A program made the translations under genes and the position numbers. Below, one piece after another: positions 41,647-51,308 of a stretch of 64,000 nucleotides of DNA (the first letter of the stretch is position 1; each line of letters starts with the position of its first letter). The notes beneath the pieces were generated by a model, which saw only the letters and a list, made by a program, of their open reading frames with translations, was not told where the DNA came from and did no database searches. This stretch comes from Paracoccaceae bacterium (GTDB lineage Bacteria > Pseudomonadota > Alphaproteobacteria > Rhodobacterales > Rhodobacteraceae): NCBI GenBank assembly GCA_022843025.1, contig JALHOL010000003.1:124001-188000 (forward strand). Reading direction: 5' to 3'.

Positions 41647-42242
41647 TGCCCCCATTCCCGCAGCCGCGCGACATAACGCGCCATCGTGTCAACCTCCAGG
41701 TTCACCCGGTCCCCCACCGCCACCGTGCCCCAAGTTGTGGCCTTTTGTGTGTGCGGGATGAAGTTGATCCCGAACTCCACCCCCTCGACCTCATTCACCG
41801 TCAGCGAGGTGCCGTTCAGCGCCACCGATCCCTTCGGCGCGATGAACCCGGCCAGCGCATGGGGCGCGCGCATCGTCACCCGTTTGGAATCGCCATCGGG
41901 CGTTACGCGCACCACTTCGGCAATCCCGTCGATATGGCCTGAAACGATATGCCCGCCCAGTTCATCCCCCACCTTCAACGCGCGCTCCAGATTGATCCGC
42001 TTGCCGGGTGCCCAAGTGTCCAGATTGGTTTTCGACAGCGACTCTGCGCTGATTTCCACATCGAACCAACCGCGCGGCGCACGTCCCAGCGCGATCACCG
42101 TCAGGCAGACCCCGTCACAGGCGATAGAGGCCCCGATGTCGATCCCGCCCACATCATACCCCGTCCCGATCCGCGCGCGCAGGTCGCCCCGCCGTTCCGT
42201 CTCCAGCACCTCGCCGATATCGGTGACAATCCCGGTGAACAT
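41643..42242 (-). CDS. ribE: Riboflavin synthase alpha subunit
   Basis: A 199-aa protein of two lumazine-binding repeats. It starts MFTGIVTDIGEVLETERRGD, followed by SIACDGVCLTVI and LGGHIVSGHIDGIAEV in repeat 1 and SVALNGTSLTVNEVEG and FGINFIPHTQKATTWG in repeat 2. It dismutates two lumazines to riboflavin. Start at 42242 with AAAGGAG upstream; the open frame to 42302 is not needed. It heads the minus-strand ribE-orf-ribBA-ribH-nusB set and diverges from kpsS. No FMN riboswitch was recognised upstream. Confidence 0.96.
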   Translation of the reverse strand: MFTGIVTDIGEVLETERRGDLRARIGTGYDVGGIDIGASIACDGVCLTVIALGRAPRGWFDVEISAESLSKTNLDTWAPGKRINLERALKVGDELGGHIVSGHIDGIAEVVRVTPDGDSKRVTMRAPHALAGFIAPKGSVALNGTSLTVNEVEGVEFGINFIPHTQKATTWGTVAVGDRVNLEVDTMARYVARLREWGQ

Positions 42243-42393
42243 GGCACCACTCTCCTTTTGATCTCTGACCCAAGACCTAGCCCCGCCTGCCGCCCTCGGC
42301 AATCCGTCCCGCGCTGCCCTAATTTTGCCAACAGCCCGGGCCAGACTGGCAGATGTAATGATTTCCGCCTATCTTGGTCAAAGGAGCAGTCCG

Positions 42394-43716
42394 GTGGCGC
42401 AGGGGGGCCGTCCAGTGGGGCGCAAGATGCGAGTATCCGGCGACAGCCGCAGTTTCCTATTCCTCCAAGGGCCGCATGGCCCTTTCTTCCACCGTCTGGG
42501 CGCGATGCTGCGCGCCGCGGGCGCACAGGTGCACCGCGTGGGCTTCAACCGCGGGGATCAGGCCTTTTGGCCCGACCGCGCGACCTTCATCCCCTTTCAC
42601 GGCACGCCCGAAGACTGGCCCGCCGCGCTTGATGCGCTGCTGGACCGGCACGGCATCACCGATGTTGTCCTCTACGGCGACACCCGGCCGATCCACGCCG
42701 CAGCGGTCAGCGCGGCCCGCGCTCGCGGCCTGACGCTGCATGTATTCGAGGAAGGCTATCTTCGCCCCTACTGGGTTACCTATGAACGCGGCGGATCGAA
42801 CGGCCATTCCCGGCTGATGCGGCTGTCGGTCGATGACATGCGCGCGGCATTGGCGCGCAGCACATCCGATCAGCCCGACGCCCCCACCTCATGGGGCGAC
42901 ATGCGCCAGCACATCTTCTGGGGCGCGTTCTATCACTGGTTCGTCTTCGCAGGCAGTGGCAGCTATCCCAAATTCCGCCCGCACCGCGCCCTGACCGTGT
43001 GGCAAGAGGCAAAGCTGCACCTGCGCCGCCTGATCGCCCAGCCCATCCACCGCTGGGAACGCATCTTCAAGACCGCCGCCATCCGCCAAAGCGGCCACCC
43101 CTTCCACCTCGTCCTGCTGCAGCTGGAACATGACGCCAGTTTCCGCACCCATTCGCCCTTCCGCTCCATGACCGAATTTCTGGCCGTGGTGATGGAAGGC
43201 TTTGCCGCCGGTGCGCCACCGCACCACCATCTGGTGTTCAAGGCGCACCCGCTCGAAGATGGCCGCGTTCCCCTGCCTGCCGAAATCCGCCGTCTGGCTG
43301 CCCTGCATGGCGTGTCGGATCGGGTGCATTTCATCCCCGGCGGCAAGTTGGGCCCATTGCTGAACCTTGCCCGTTCGGCGGTGACCGTGAATTCCACCGC
43401 AGGCCAGCAGGTGCTGTGGCGCGGCCTTCCGCTGCGCACCTTCGGCGAGGCGGTCTATGCCAAGCCTGAATTTGTCTCTTCTCAACCCTTGCCGGAATTC
43501 TTTGCCCAACCCACGCGCCCCGATCTGCGCGCCTATCGCGATTTCAGGCGCTATCTTCTGGAAACTTCACAGGTTCCCGGCGGTTTCTACTCGGCCCGCG
43601 GGCGGCGCGAATTGCTGCGCCATGTCACCGACATGATGTTGTCTGGCGACGATCCTTATGATGCCCTGCGGCTTGGAAGCGCGGCGCATCGGCAACAGTT
43701 GCACCCTGCGGCGTGA
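42394..43716 (+). CDS. kpsS: Capsular polysaccharide export protein KpsS-like
   Basis: A 440-aa protein of the capsule synthesis family (PF05159). It has SFLFLQGPHGPFFHRLGAML at the start, then VVLYGDTRPIHAAAVSAARA, LHVFEEGYLRPYWVTYERGG and RSAVTVNSTAGQQVLWRGLP. KpsS acts with KpsC as a CMP-Kdo transferase that builds the poly-Kdo linker between lipid and capsule chain in the cytoplasm. The start is placed at GTG 42394 because AAAGGAG lies 8 nt before it; the open frame begins at 42325. It leads a plus-strand set with the export lipoprotein and KpsC. Confidence 0.88.
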   Translation: MAQGGRPVGRKMRVSGDSRSFLFLQGPHGPFFHRLGAMLRAAGAQVHRVGFNRGDQAFWPDRATFIPFHGTPEDWPAALDALLDRHGITDVVLYGDTRPIHAAAVSAARARGLTLHVFEEGYLRPYWVTYERGGSNGHSRLMRLSVDDMRAALARSTSDQPDAPTSWGDMRQHIFWGAFYHWFVFAGSGSYPKFRPHRALTVWQEAKLHLRRLIAQPIHRWERIFKTAAIRQSGHPFHLVLLQLEHDASFRTHSPFRSMTEFLAVVMEGFAAGAPPHHHLVFKAHPLEDGRVPLPAEIRRLAALHGVSDRVHFIPGGKLGPLLNLARSAVTVNSTAGQQVLWRGLPLRTFGEAVYAKPEFVSSQPLPEFFAQPTRPDLRAYRDFRRYLLETSQVPGGFYSARGRRELLRHVTDMMLSGDDPYDALRLGSAAHRQQLHPAA

Positions 43717-43806
43717 TCCGGAAACAGAGTGTTTGTCAAAATCGCACATCGTCCTGTACAGTTACTGACAAAACTTGAGGCAAACTCCACTTAAGGAGCC
43801 CGAGCA

Positions 43807-44943
43807 GTGAAAATGTCGGTATCTAAAGGGGCCAGGGCCACGGCCCTTGTCGTTCTCGTTGGCGTCGTTGCCGCTTGCGGTCTGCCACGCACTGGCCCGA
43901 ACAAGAAAGAAATCTTCGCAGGCTCCGTCTTGCGCCAAGGCGATGCCTTTGTCGTGTCGGTCAACAGCCGCGTGACCAAAGCCACTGCCGTGACCCCATC
44001 GCTGGGCTTTTCAGGCAGCTTCCTGTCTGCCGGTCCGGTCGGGTCTGACGTGATTTCAGCCGGTGACCGTCTAACGATCACCGTCTATGAAAACGTCAAG
44101 GATGACCCGCTGTTGGGCAATTCCGGGCAGCGCCTGTCGCAGCTGGCCGAATTGCAGGTCGATGGCGAAGGCTTCATCTTCATCCCCTATGCCGGTCGTG
44201 TGCGTGCGGCCGGGGCTTCGCCCGAAGATCTGCGCGTCGAGATTGCCAAGAAACTCGATCCCCAGACGCCGGACCCGCAGGTCATCGTGCAGCGCGTGGC
44301 CGGGGATGGATCGACTGTCACCATTTCCGGTTCGGCGGGGGCGCAGGGCGTTTATCCGATCGAACGGCCCACGCGGACCCTGTCCGCGATGGTGGCCCGC
44401 GCCGGGGGCGTGACCATCGATCCGGAAACCGCCATCGTGCGCGTTACCCGCAATGGCCATACGGGCAAGGTCTGGCTGCTGGATCTGTATGAAAACCCGC
44501 AACTTGACATCGCCCTGCGCGCAGGCGACCAGATCGTGATCGAAGAAGACACCCGCGCCTTCGTCGCCATGGGGGCCACCGGGGCGCAGAACCGCGTGCC
44601 GTTTGAAAGCCAGAACCTTTCCGCGATCGAGGCGCTGGCCATCGTCGGTGGCCTGAACACCAGCCTCGCCGATCCGACCGGCGTCTTCGTGTTCCGCAAC
44701 GAACCGGCCGAAATCGCAAATACCGTTCTGGGCCGCAACGATCTGATCGGGGCGCAGCGCATGATCTATGTACTGGATCTGACCCAGCCCACCGGCATGT
44801 TCGAAGCGCGCGATTTCCTGATCCGCGATGGCGACACAGTTTATGTGACCGAAGCGCCCTATGTGCAGTGGCAAAAGACCATCGGCGCGATCACCGGCAC
44901 GGCATCGGCGGCCAACTCGATTGCCGGCGCCAGCGGCAACTGA
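43807..44943 (+). CDS. Polysaccharide export lipoprotein (Wza/KpsD-like)
   Basis: A 378-aa lipoprotein with a lipobox at VVAACG (signal peptide ending at residue 23, Cys24). Next come an N-terminal polysaccharide export domain (SDVISAGDRLTITVYENVKD ... LQVDGEGFIFIPYAGRVRAA) and SLBB domains (VTISGSAGAQGVYPIERPTR and FVAMGATGAQNRVPF). Such proteins form the outer-membrane or periplasmic channel for capsule. The GTG start at 43807 has AAGGAG 8 nt upstream. It stands between kpsS and kpsC, so it probably exports the capsule those enzymes prime. Confidence 0.88.
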   Translation: MKMSVSKGARATALVVLVGVVAACGLPRTGPNKKEIFAGSVLRQGDAFVVSVNSRVTKATAVTPSLGFSGSFLSAGPVGSDVISAGDRLTITVYENVKDDPLLGNSGQRLSQLAELQVDGEGFIFIPYAGRVRAAGASPEDLRVEIAKKLDPQTPDPQVIVQRVAGDGSTVTISGSAGAQGVYPIERPTRTLSAMVARAGGVTIDPETAIVRVTRNGHTGKVWLLDLYENPQLDIALRAGDQIVIEEDTRAFVAMGATGAQNRVPFESQNLSAIEALAIVGGLNTSLADPTGVFVFRNEPAEIANTVLGRNDLIGAQRMIYVLDLTQPTGMFEARDFLIRDGDTVYVTEAPYVQWQKTIGAITGTASAANSIAGASGN

Positions 44944-44949
44944 TCTGTA

Positions 44950-47019
44950 ATGGCCGATCCGGCCAACGACCGCGAACACACCGCCGGGGCCATCCCCCGG
45001 CGGCTTCGCTTTCTGAACGGCGGTTTCTTCAACCCCGCTCTGCGCCGCATCCTTGCCGCCGCCGGGCATGACCTGATCCCCGGCCTGCCCCGCCCAAGCG
45101 AAGGTGTGGTGGTCTGGGGCCGTTCGCCGACGGCAAGCCGGGGCGAGGCGGCAGCCGCCCGCCGCAACGCCCCCCTGATCCGGGTCGAGGATGCCTTTCT
45201 CCGCTCGCTCCGCCCCGGCCGCCAGGGCGATGCCCCGCTTGGCCTGCTGATCGATCCGGTCGGGCTGCATTTCGATGCCAGCGCCCCGTCGATGATCGAA
45301 CAGATCCTCGCCCGCGATCCATTGGACGATTCGAACCTGCTGGCCCGCGCGCGTGACGGAATCGCGCGGCTGATGGCGTCGGACTTGTCGAAATACAACA
45401 TCCACGATCCTGCCTTGCCGCCACCTCCCCCCGGCTATGTGCTGCTGATCGACCAGACCCGGAATGATGCCTCGATCCGCTTTTCGGGTGCCTCGGCGGC
45501 GACCTTCCAGACCATGCTTGCCACCGCGATGGAAGACCACCCCGGTGCACGCATCCTGATCAAGACGCATCCCGAAACCCAGCTTGGCCTGCGCCCGGGC
45601 CATTTCGACCCCGCCGCCCTGCCCGCCACTGTGGCCTTGGTCACCGAAGCCGTCTCGCCCTGGAAACTGCTCGAAGGGGCCATCGCCGTTTACACCATCT
45701 CGTCGCAGATGGGGTTCGAGGCGATCCTTGCCGGGCATCGCCCGCGCGTCTTTGGCCAGCCCTTTTATGCCGGCTGGGGGATGACGCAGGATGAAGAGCC
45801 CATCCCTCGCCGCCGCCGCACCCTCACCCGCGCGCAGTTGTTTGCGGGTGCCATGATCATTGCACCCATCTGGTACGATCCCTGCCGCAATCGCCTATGC
45901 AGCTTTGAAGAGGCCGTCGATCAGCTGGAGGCCGACACCCTTTGCTGGCGCGCGGATCGAACGGGCCATGTCGCGCTTGGCATGCGCCTGTGGAAGCGCC
46001 GCCATTTGCAACAGACCTTTGGCCGCCACCGCCCGCTGGTCTTTGCCAAGACCCCCGCCCGCGCCGCCGCCCTTGCACAAGAAACCGGGCGCCACGTGAT
46101 CGTCTGGGCGGGCAAGGCCCCCGATCCCGCCCCTGCCGACCTGCCGCTGATCCGCGTCGAGGATGGCTTTCTGCGCTCGCGCGGGCTGGGGGCCGATCTG
46201 GTGCCGCCGTTGTCGCTGGTGACCGATGATCTGGGCATCTACTATGATCCGACGCAGGAAAGCCGCCTTGAACGCCTGATCCTTGCGCCCCCGCCACCCG
46301 GCGGCATCGCCCGTGCCGAACGCCTGATCGCGCGCATCACGGCGCTGGGTCTGTCGAAATACAACCTTTCCGCAGCAGCCCTGCCCGATCTTCCCCCCGG
46401 TCACCGCATCCTTGTTCCGGGGCAGGTCGAAGATGACGCCTCCATCCGCCTTGGCGCGGGCGACATCCGAACCAACCGCGCATTGCTAGAGGCAGTCCGC
46501 GCCGCGAACCCGCAGGCAGTGGTCCTGTACAAACCCCACCCCGACGTCGAGGCAGGCCTTCGCCCCGGCGCGATCCCGGCGGATGATCTGGCCCAGCTAG
46601 CAGATGCCGTTCTGCACCGCGCCGATCCTTTGGCCCTGATCGCCGCCTGTGATGAAGTCTGGACGATCACCTCCACCCTCGGGTTCGAGGCACTTTTGCG
46701 CCGCACCCCCGTCACCACGCTGGGCGCGCCCTTCTATGCGGGCTGGGGCCTGACGCGCGATCTTGGCCCTGTGCCCAACCGCCGCCTGCGCCGTCCGGAT
46801 GGCAGCCTGCAACCCCGCCCGACGCTGGCCGCTTTGGCCCATGCTGCGCTCATCGCCTATCCGCGCTACGTCGACCCCGTCACCCGCCGCCCCTGCCCGC
46901 CCGAAGTGGCGGTGGACCGCTTGGCACAGGGCAGCGCCCCAGCACCCGGCCCGGTCAACCGCGGCCTGGCCAAACTTCAGGGCCTGTTCGCGGGCCATGC
47001 CCATCTCTGGCGACGCTGA
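44950..47019 (+). CDS. kpsC: Capsular polysaccharide synthesis protein KpsC, tandem domains
   Basis: A 689-aa protein containing two homologous halves. Each has the opening pattern WGRSPTAS.../WAGKAPDPA..., LIRVEDAFLRS / LIRVEDGFLRS, LSKYN (twice), a GxxxxLIxDQTRNDASI / VPGQVEDDASIR strand, KTHPE / YKPHPDVE and FGQPFYAGWGMT / LGAPFYAGWGLT. KpsC is a dual beta-Kdo transferase (beta-2,4 and beta-2,7) building the conserved poly-Kdo linker of ABC-exported capsules. Both halves look intact. It follows the export lipoprotein by 6 bp. The ABC transporter (KpsMT/KpsE) is not in the window. Confidence 0.93.
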   Translation: MADPANDREHTAGAIPRRLRFLNGGFFNPALRRILAAAGHDLIPGLPRPSEGVVVWGRSPTASRGEAAAARRNAPLIRVEDAFLRSLRPGRQGDAPLGLLIDPVGLHFDASAPSMIEQILARDPLDDSNLLARARDGIARLMASDLSKYNIHDPALPPPPPGYVLLIDQTRNDASIRFSGASAATFQTMLATAMEDHPGARILIKTHPETQLGLRPGHFDPAALPATVALVTEAVSPWKLLEGAIAVYTISSQMGFEAILAGHRPRVFGQPFYAGWGMTQDEEPIPRRRRTLTRAQLFAGAMIIAPIWYDPCRNRLCSFEEAVDQLEADTLCWRADRTGHVALGMRLWKRRHLQQTFGRHRPLVFAKTPARAAALAQETGRHVIVWAGKAPDPAPADLPLIRVEDGFLRSRGLGADLVPPLSLVTDDLGIYYDPTQESRLERLILAPPPPGGIARAERLIARITALGLSKYNLSAAALPDLPPGHRILVPGQVEDDASIRLGAGDIRTNRALLEAVRAANPQAVVLYKPHPDVEAGLRPGAIPADDLAQLADAVLHRADPLALIAACDEVWTITSTLGFEALLRRTPVTTLGAPFYAGWGLTRDLGPVPNRRLRRPDGSLQPRPTLAALAHAALIAYPRYVDPVTRRPCPPEVAVDRLAQGSAPAPGPVNRGLAKLQGLFAGHAHLWRR

Positions 47020-47021
47020 GG

Positions 47022-47519
47022 TCAATAGATATAGCGGATCTGTTCCATCCAGAACCGTTCCGTCCGCTTCAACCCCTGCGTGATCTGGTCCAGTGCGACC
47101 GCATCCAGCGTGCCGCGCCGGTGCATCACCCCGGCATGGCGGGCGAACAGTTCGGCGATTGTCGCGCGCAGCTTGCGCCCCTTCTCCGTCAGCTTCACCC
47201 GGACGGACCGGCGATCCACATCCGACCGCTGATGATGCATATAGCCCGCATCAACCAGCTTCTTCAGATTATAGCTGACATTCGATCCCTGATAGTAGCC
47301 GCGGCTTTTCAACTCACCGGCACTCACCTCATTCTCGCCGATGTTGAACAACAGCAAACCCTGCACCGGGTTGACCTCGACAACGCCCAGCCGCTCGAAC
47401 TCATCCTTGATCACGTCCAACAGCAGCCGGTGCAACCGCTCCACCAGACCCAATACCTCAAGATACCCCGCGTGAAAGGCCCGGTCAGACCCATCAAGCA
47501 CCGCTTCCTGAACCGTCAT
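47022..47519 (-). CDS. MarR family winged-helix transcriptional regulator
   Basis: A 165-aa protein with a central winged helix (VNPVQGLLLFNIGENEVSAG ELKSRGYY, QGSNVSYNLKKLVDAGYMHH QRSDVDRRSVRVKLTEKGRK). Typical MarR residues are present: DRRSV in the wing and LTxKGR after it. It likely binds DNA as a dimer. The gene abuts kpsC tail to tail (2 bp) and its target is unknown. The family resembles LdtR-type regulators of alphaproteobacteria, though that link is tentative. Confidence 0.88.
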   Translation of the reverse strand: MTVQEAVLDGSDRAFHAGYLEVLGLVERLHRLLLDVIKDEFERLGVVEVNPVQGLLLFNIGENEVSAGELKSRGYYQGSNVSYNLKKLVDAGYMHHQRSDVDRRSVRVKLTEKGRKLRATIAELFARHAGVMHRRGTLDAVALDQITQGLKRTERFWMEQIRYIY

Positions 47520-47600
47520 TGCAACCCTCCGTCCAATCCTGACGAAGGGGAGATTCGGCGAAAATTCCCAATATCCGGTAAAAGCAGATCCGCAGCAGGA

Positions 47601-47876
47601 TCAGGTCTTCGGTGCCAGCCTTGCCCGCGCGAAATCGGCAATTTCTGCCAGCAGCGGCGCAATCTCGGCGGGTGCCTGCCCCTGCCCCAGAATCCACGCC
47701 ATCAGATCCTGGTCATTCTCTTCAAGCAGGCGGTCATAGACCGCCAACCGCCCGGCATCGAGCGTTGCCAGATGCGCATCCGCCCATGGCCCCAGCACAA
47801 GGTCCATCTCCTTGGTGCCGCGCCGCCAACTGCGCATCGCCATGCGTTTCAACCGCGCCTCTGCCGTCTCGCCCAT
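47601..47876 (-). CDS. sdhE: FAD assembly factor SdhE (succinate dehydrogenase assembly factor 2)
   Basis: A 91-aa protein of the DUF339/SdhE family. The signature RGxxE is seen in SWRRGTKEMDLVLGPWA, followed by YDRLLEENDQDLMAWILGQG. SdhE promotes covalent attachment of FAD to SdhA. The start at 47876 (MGETAEARLKRMAM) matches family N-termini; the open frame extends further upstream into the divergent aspB region but has no support there. Confidence 0.92.
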   Translation of the reverse strand: MGETAEARLKRMAMRSWRRGTKEMDLVLGPWADAHLATLDAGRLAVYDRLLEENDQDLMAWILGQGQAPAEIAPLLAEIADFARARLAPKT

Positions 47877-47982
47877 TCCGCCGCTCCTGCCAAACCCGTC
47901 GCGCCCTGCCTGCATGGCTTCGCCCATCGGGCGGGCAAAGACAAGCGCAGCCCTGCCGCGGCCGGATGCCGCGCGCCGATAG

Positions 47983-49257
<1,275 letters not shown>

Positions 49258-49268
49258 GGGGCATTTGA

Positions 49269-49685
49269 ATGGCGGGCGATCTGCCGGACTACTACTTCCG
49301 CATTCGCGAAAACGGCGCTGTCCTGTTCAAGGTGGATACCGAGAACCGGCAGCGCCGCATCGAACTGGATGAGATCGCCACCATCAACCTCAAGAACGGC
49401 AACATCAAACCCCATGGCGATCATGTCCTGACGCCCGAGGAAACCACCCTGATCCGCGACTGGATGGATCGCCGCACCGCCCAGCTTGCGCGCCGCGACA
49501 TCGACGATATCCACCGCGCTGTCGATCACCTGAACCTCACCGCCCAATGGGTGCAGTCCCGCGCCTCGGATGCGGAACTGGACGAGGTGACCGATGCCCT
49601 GTTGCTGGCCATGCACGACCTGCGCTCGGTGCTGATCAAGCGCAAGGCCGACCGCCTGCTCAAAGCCACCAAAGCCGCCGAATAA
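49269..49685 (+). CDS. Conserved hypothetical protein
   Basis: A 138-aa soluble protein, MAGDLPDYYFRIRENGAVLF at the start. The first half seems beta-rich (VLFKVDTENRQRRIELDEIA, TINLKNGNIKPHGDHVLTPE) and the second half helical (RDWMDRRTAQLARRDIDDIH, DEVTDALLLAMHDLRSVLIK). No known catalytic motif is evident. It follows aspB by 11 bp, so it is probably co-transcribed. The composition and the near-overlap with its convergent neighbour support a real gene of unknown role. Confidence 0.75.
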   Translation: MAGDLPDYYFRIRENGAVLFKVDTENRQRRIELDEIATINLKNGNIKPHGDHVLTPEETTLIRDWMDRRTAQLARRDIDDIHRAVDHLNLTAQWVQSRASDAELDEVTDALLLAMHDLRSVLIKRKADRLLKATKAAE

Positions 49686-49692
49686 GCCGCGT

Positions 49693-51069
49693 TCAGGCAG
49701 CGGCAGACGCCGCGAAAGCCATCCGCCGGAACCGCGCCCAGAACCGCAGCATCAGCGCGGCGGCCGCCACCGTCAGGCCCACCACCAGCCCCAGCCACAA
49801 CCCCACCGCCCCCATCCCCAGCGGGAAGGCCAGCACATAGCTGACCGGGATCCCGATCAGCCAATAGCTGATCGCAGCCAGCACCATCGGCACCTTGGTA
49901 TCCTGCACCCCGCGCAGCAGGCCCAGCGCAATCACCTGCATCGCATCGGCCAACTGGAACAGCGCCGCCAGCGCCAGCAACACCGTGCCAAAGGCCACGA
50001 TCTGCGCGCTTTCCGGCTTTGCCATGTCCAGAAACAGCGCGATGATGGGCTCTGGCACTGTCAGGAACACCGCCACCATCGCCACGCCGAACACGGCTGA
50101 CAGCGCAATCCCCACCAGCGCCCCGTCGCGCATCCCAACCCGGTCGCCCGTGCCATCGGCATGGGCCGTGCGGATCGTGACCGCGTTCGACAGGCCCAGA
50201 TGCACCATGAAGGCCAGCGCCGCCACTTCCATCGCGATCCCATGCGCCGCCAGTTCCACCGTGCCGATCCAGCCCATCATCAAGGCGCTTGCCTGAAACA
50301 GCCCGCTTTCCGCCAGTCCGGTGATCCCGATGGGCCAGCCCAGCCGGAACACCCGCCCCATCGCCACCCAATCCGCCCGCCAGAACCGTTGCCACAGCCG
50401 GAACCGCCGCAATTCCGGCAACCATCCGGCATAGATCCCCAAAGCCAAAACACTCGCCACTTGCACCAGCAGTGTGGCAAGCGCCGCACCCACCACGCCC
50501 AGTTCCGGTGCGCCCCAGTTTCCGAAAATGAACACCCAGTTTATCAGTACATTCAGCCCGACAGCGCCCAGCGTGACCCAAAGCACCACCTGCGTCCGCC
50601 CCAGCGCCGCCAGATAGCTTTTCAGCGCCATCACCATCAGCGCGGGGATCATCCCCAACCCCGCCACGCGCAGATAATCCTGCCCCAACACCGCCACCTC
50701 GGGTTGCTGGCCCAGCGCCAGCAGGATCGACCCCGACCACCAGAACAGCGGATAACACCCAGCCCCGAACAGGATCGACAGCCACAACCCCATCCGCGTG
50801 TCGCGGCGCACCTGCGTCTCATCCCCCTCGGCCACAGCGGCGGCCACCATCGGCATGACCGCCTGCGCGAACCCGGACCCCAGGATGAAGATGACGAAAA
50901 AGCTCGACGCGCCCAGAACCGTGGCCGCGAGTTCGGTAACCCCGTACCAGCCCATCATCACGGTATCGGCCACATGCAGCGCCATCTGCGCCAGATGGCT
51001 GCCAATAAGCGGCAGGCCCAGCGCCAGCGTCGCCCGCGCGTGTCCGGTATGGGTCATGGGTTGTGTCAT
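49693..51069 (-). CDS. MATE family efflux transporter
   Basis: A 458-aa polytopic protein with about twelve hydrophobic segments in two homologous halves. Typical motifs: LGLPLIGSHLAQMALHVADT in helix 1, GWYGVTELAATVLGASSFFV, and RLGWPIGITGLAESGLFQAS and GTVELAAHGIAMEVAALAFM in the second half. NorM-type MATE proteins export drugs or cations with Na+ or H+ antiport. It ends 7 bp from the convergent hypothetical gene. The upstream region contains the paired double-hairpin element. Confidence 0.92.
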   Translation of the reverse strand: MTQPMTHTGHARATLALGLPLIGSHLAQMALHVADTVMMGWYGVTELAATVLGASSFFVIFILGSGFAQAVMPMVAAAVAEGDETQVRRDTRMGLWLSILFGAGCYPLFWWSGSILLALGQQPEVAVLGQDYLRVAGLGMIPALMVMALKSYLAALGRTQVVLWVTLGAVGLNVLINWVFIFGNWGAPELGVVGAALATLLVQVASVLALGIYAGWLPELRRFRLWQRFWRADWVAMGRVFRLGWPIGITGLAESGLFQASALMMGWIGTVELAAHGIAMEVAALAFMVHLGLSNAVTIRTAHADGTGDRVGMRDGALVGIALSAVFGVAMVAVFLTVPEPIIALFLDMAKPESAQIVAFGTVLLALAALFQLADAMQVIALGLLRGVQDTKVPMVLAAISYWLIGIPVSYVLAFPLGMGAVGLWLGLVVGLTVAAAALMLRFWARFRRMAFAASAAA

Positions 51070-51149
51070 GTCCCCCGCTTACCCCCACCGGGTGACACGG
51101 ACAAGACACCACCCTCGCCGCAACGCAGCGCAATCTGCGGCAGGGCCAG

Positions 51150-51300
51150 CGTTTTCTGACGCAGAAAACGCGCCGGAAAATGACGCATTTTCCGCCACCG
51201 CCATGGCTGGTGGTGTGCTGTGCGACAAAGGCAACTCCACCCAGCACATGCCGCCCGTTTTCTGTGTCAGAAAACGCCGCGGAAAATGCGTCATTTTCCG
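51150..51300. repeat. Two copies of a conserved double-hairpin element
   Basis: Copy 1: CGTTTTCTG-ACG-CAGAAAACG (51150-51170), 3-nt spacer, CGGAAAATG-ACG-CATTTTCCG (51174-51194). Copy 2: CGTTTTCTG-TGT-CAGAAAACG (51256-51276), 3-nt spacer, CGGAAAATG-CGT-CATTTTCCG (51280-51300). All four stems are perfect 9-bp, identical between copies, while the 3-nt loops differ. The copies are 106 bp apart in the gap between the MATE start and the NicO stop. The conserved stems with free loops suggest a structural or protein-binding element. Confidence 0.85.
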
Positions 51301-51308
51301 CCCCGCCG

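Noticed and set aside
42243-42393. Possible FMN riboswitch upstream of ribE
   Set aside because: The 150-bp divergent region does not show the conserved RFN elements or a matching multi-helix fold, so no riboswitch is called.
51150-51300. CRISPR-like array from repeated 9-mers
   Set aside because: The units are inverted hairpins in two copies only, without regular direct repeats, spacers or cas genes.
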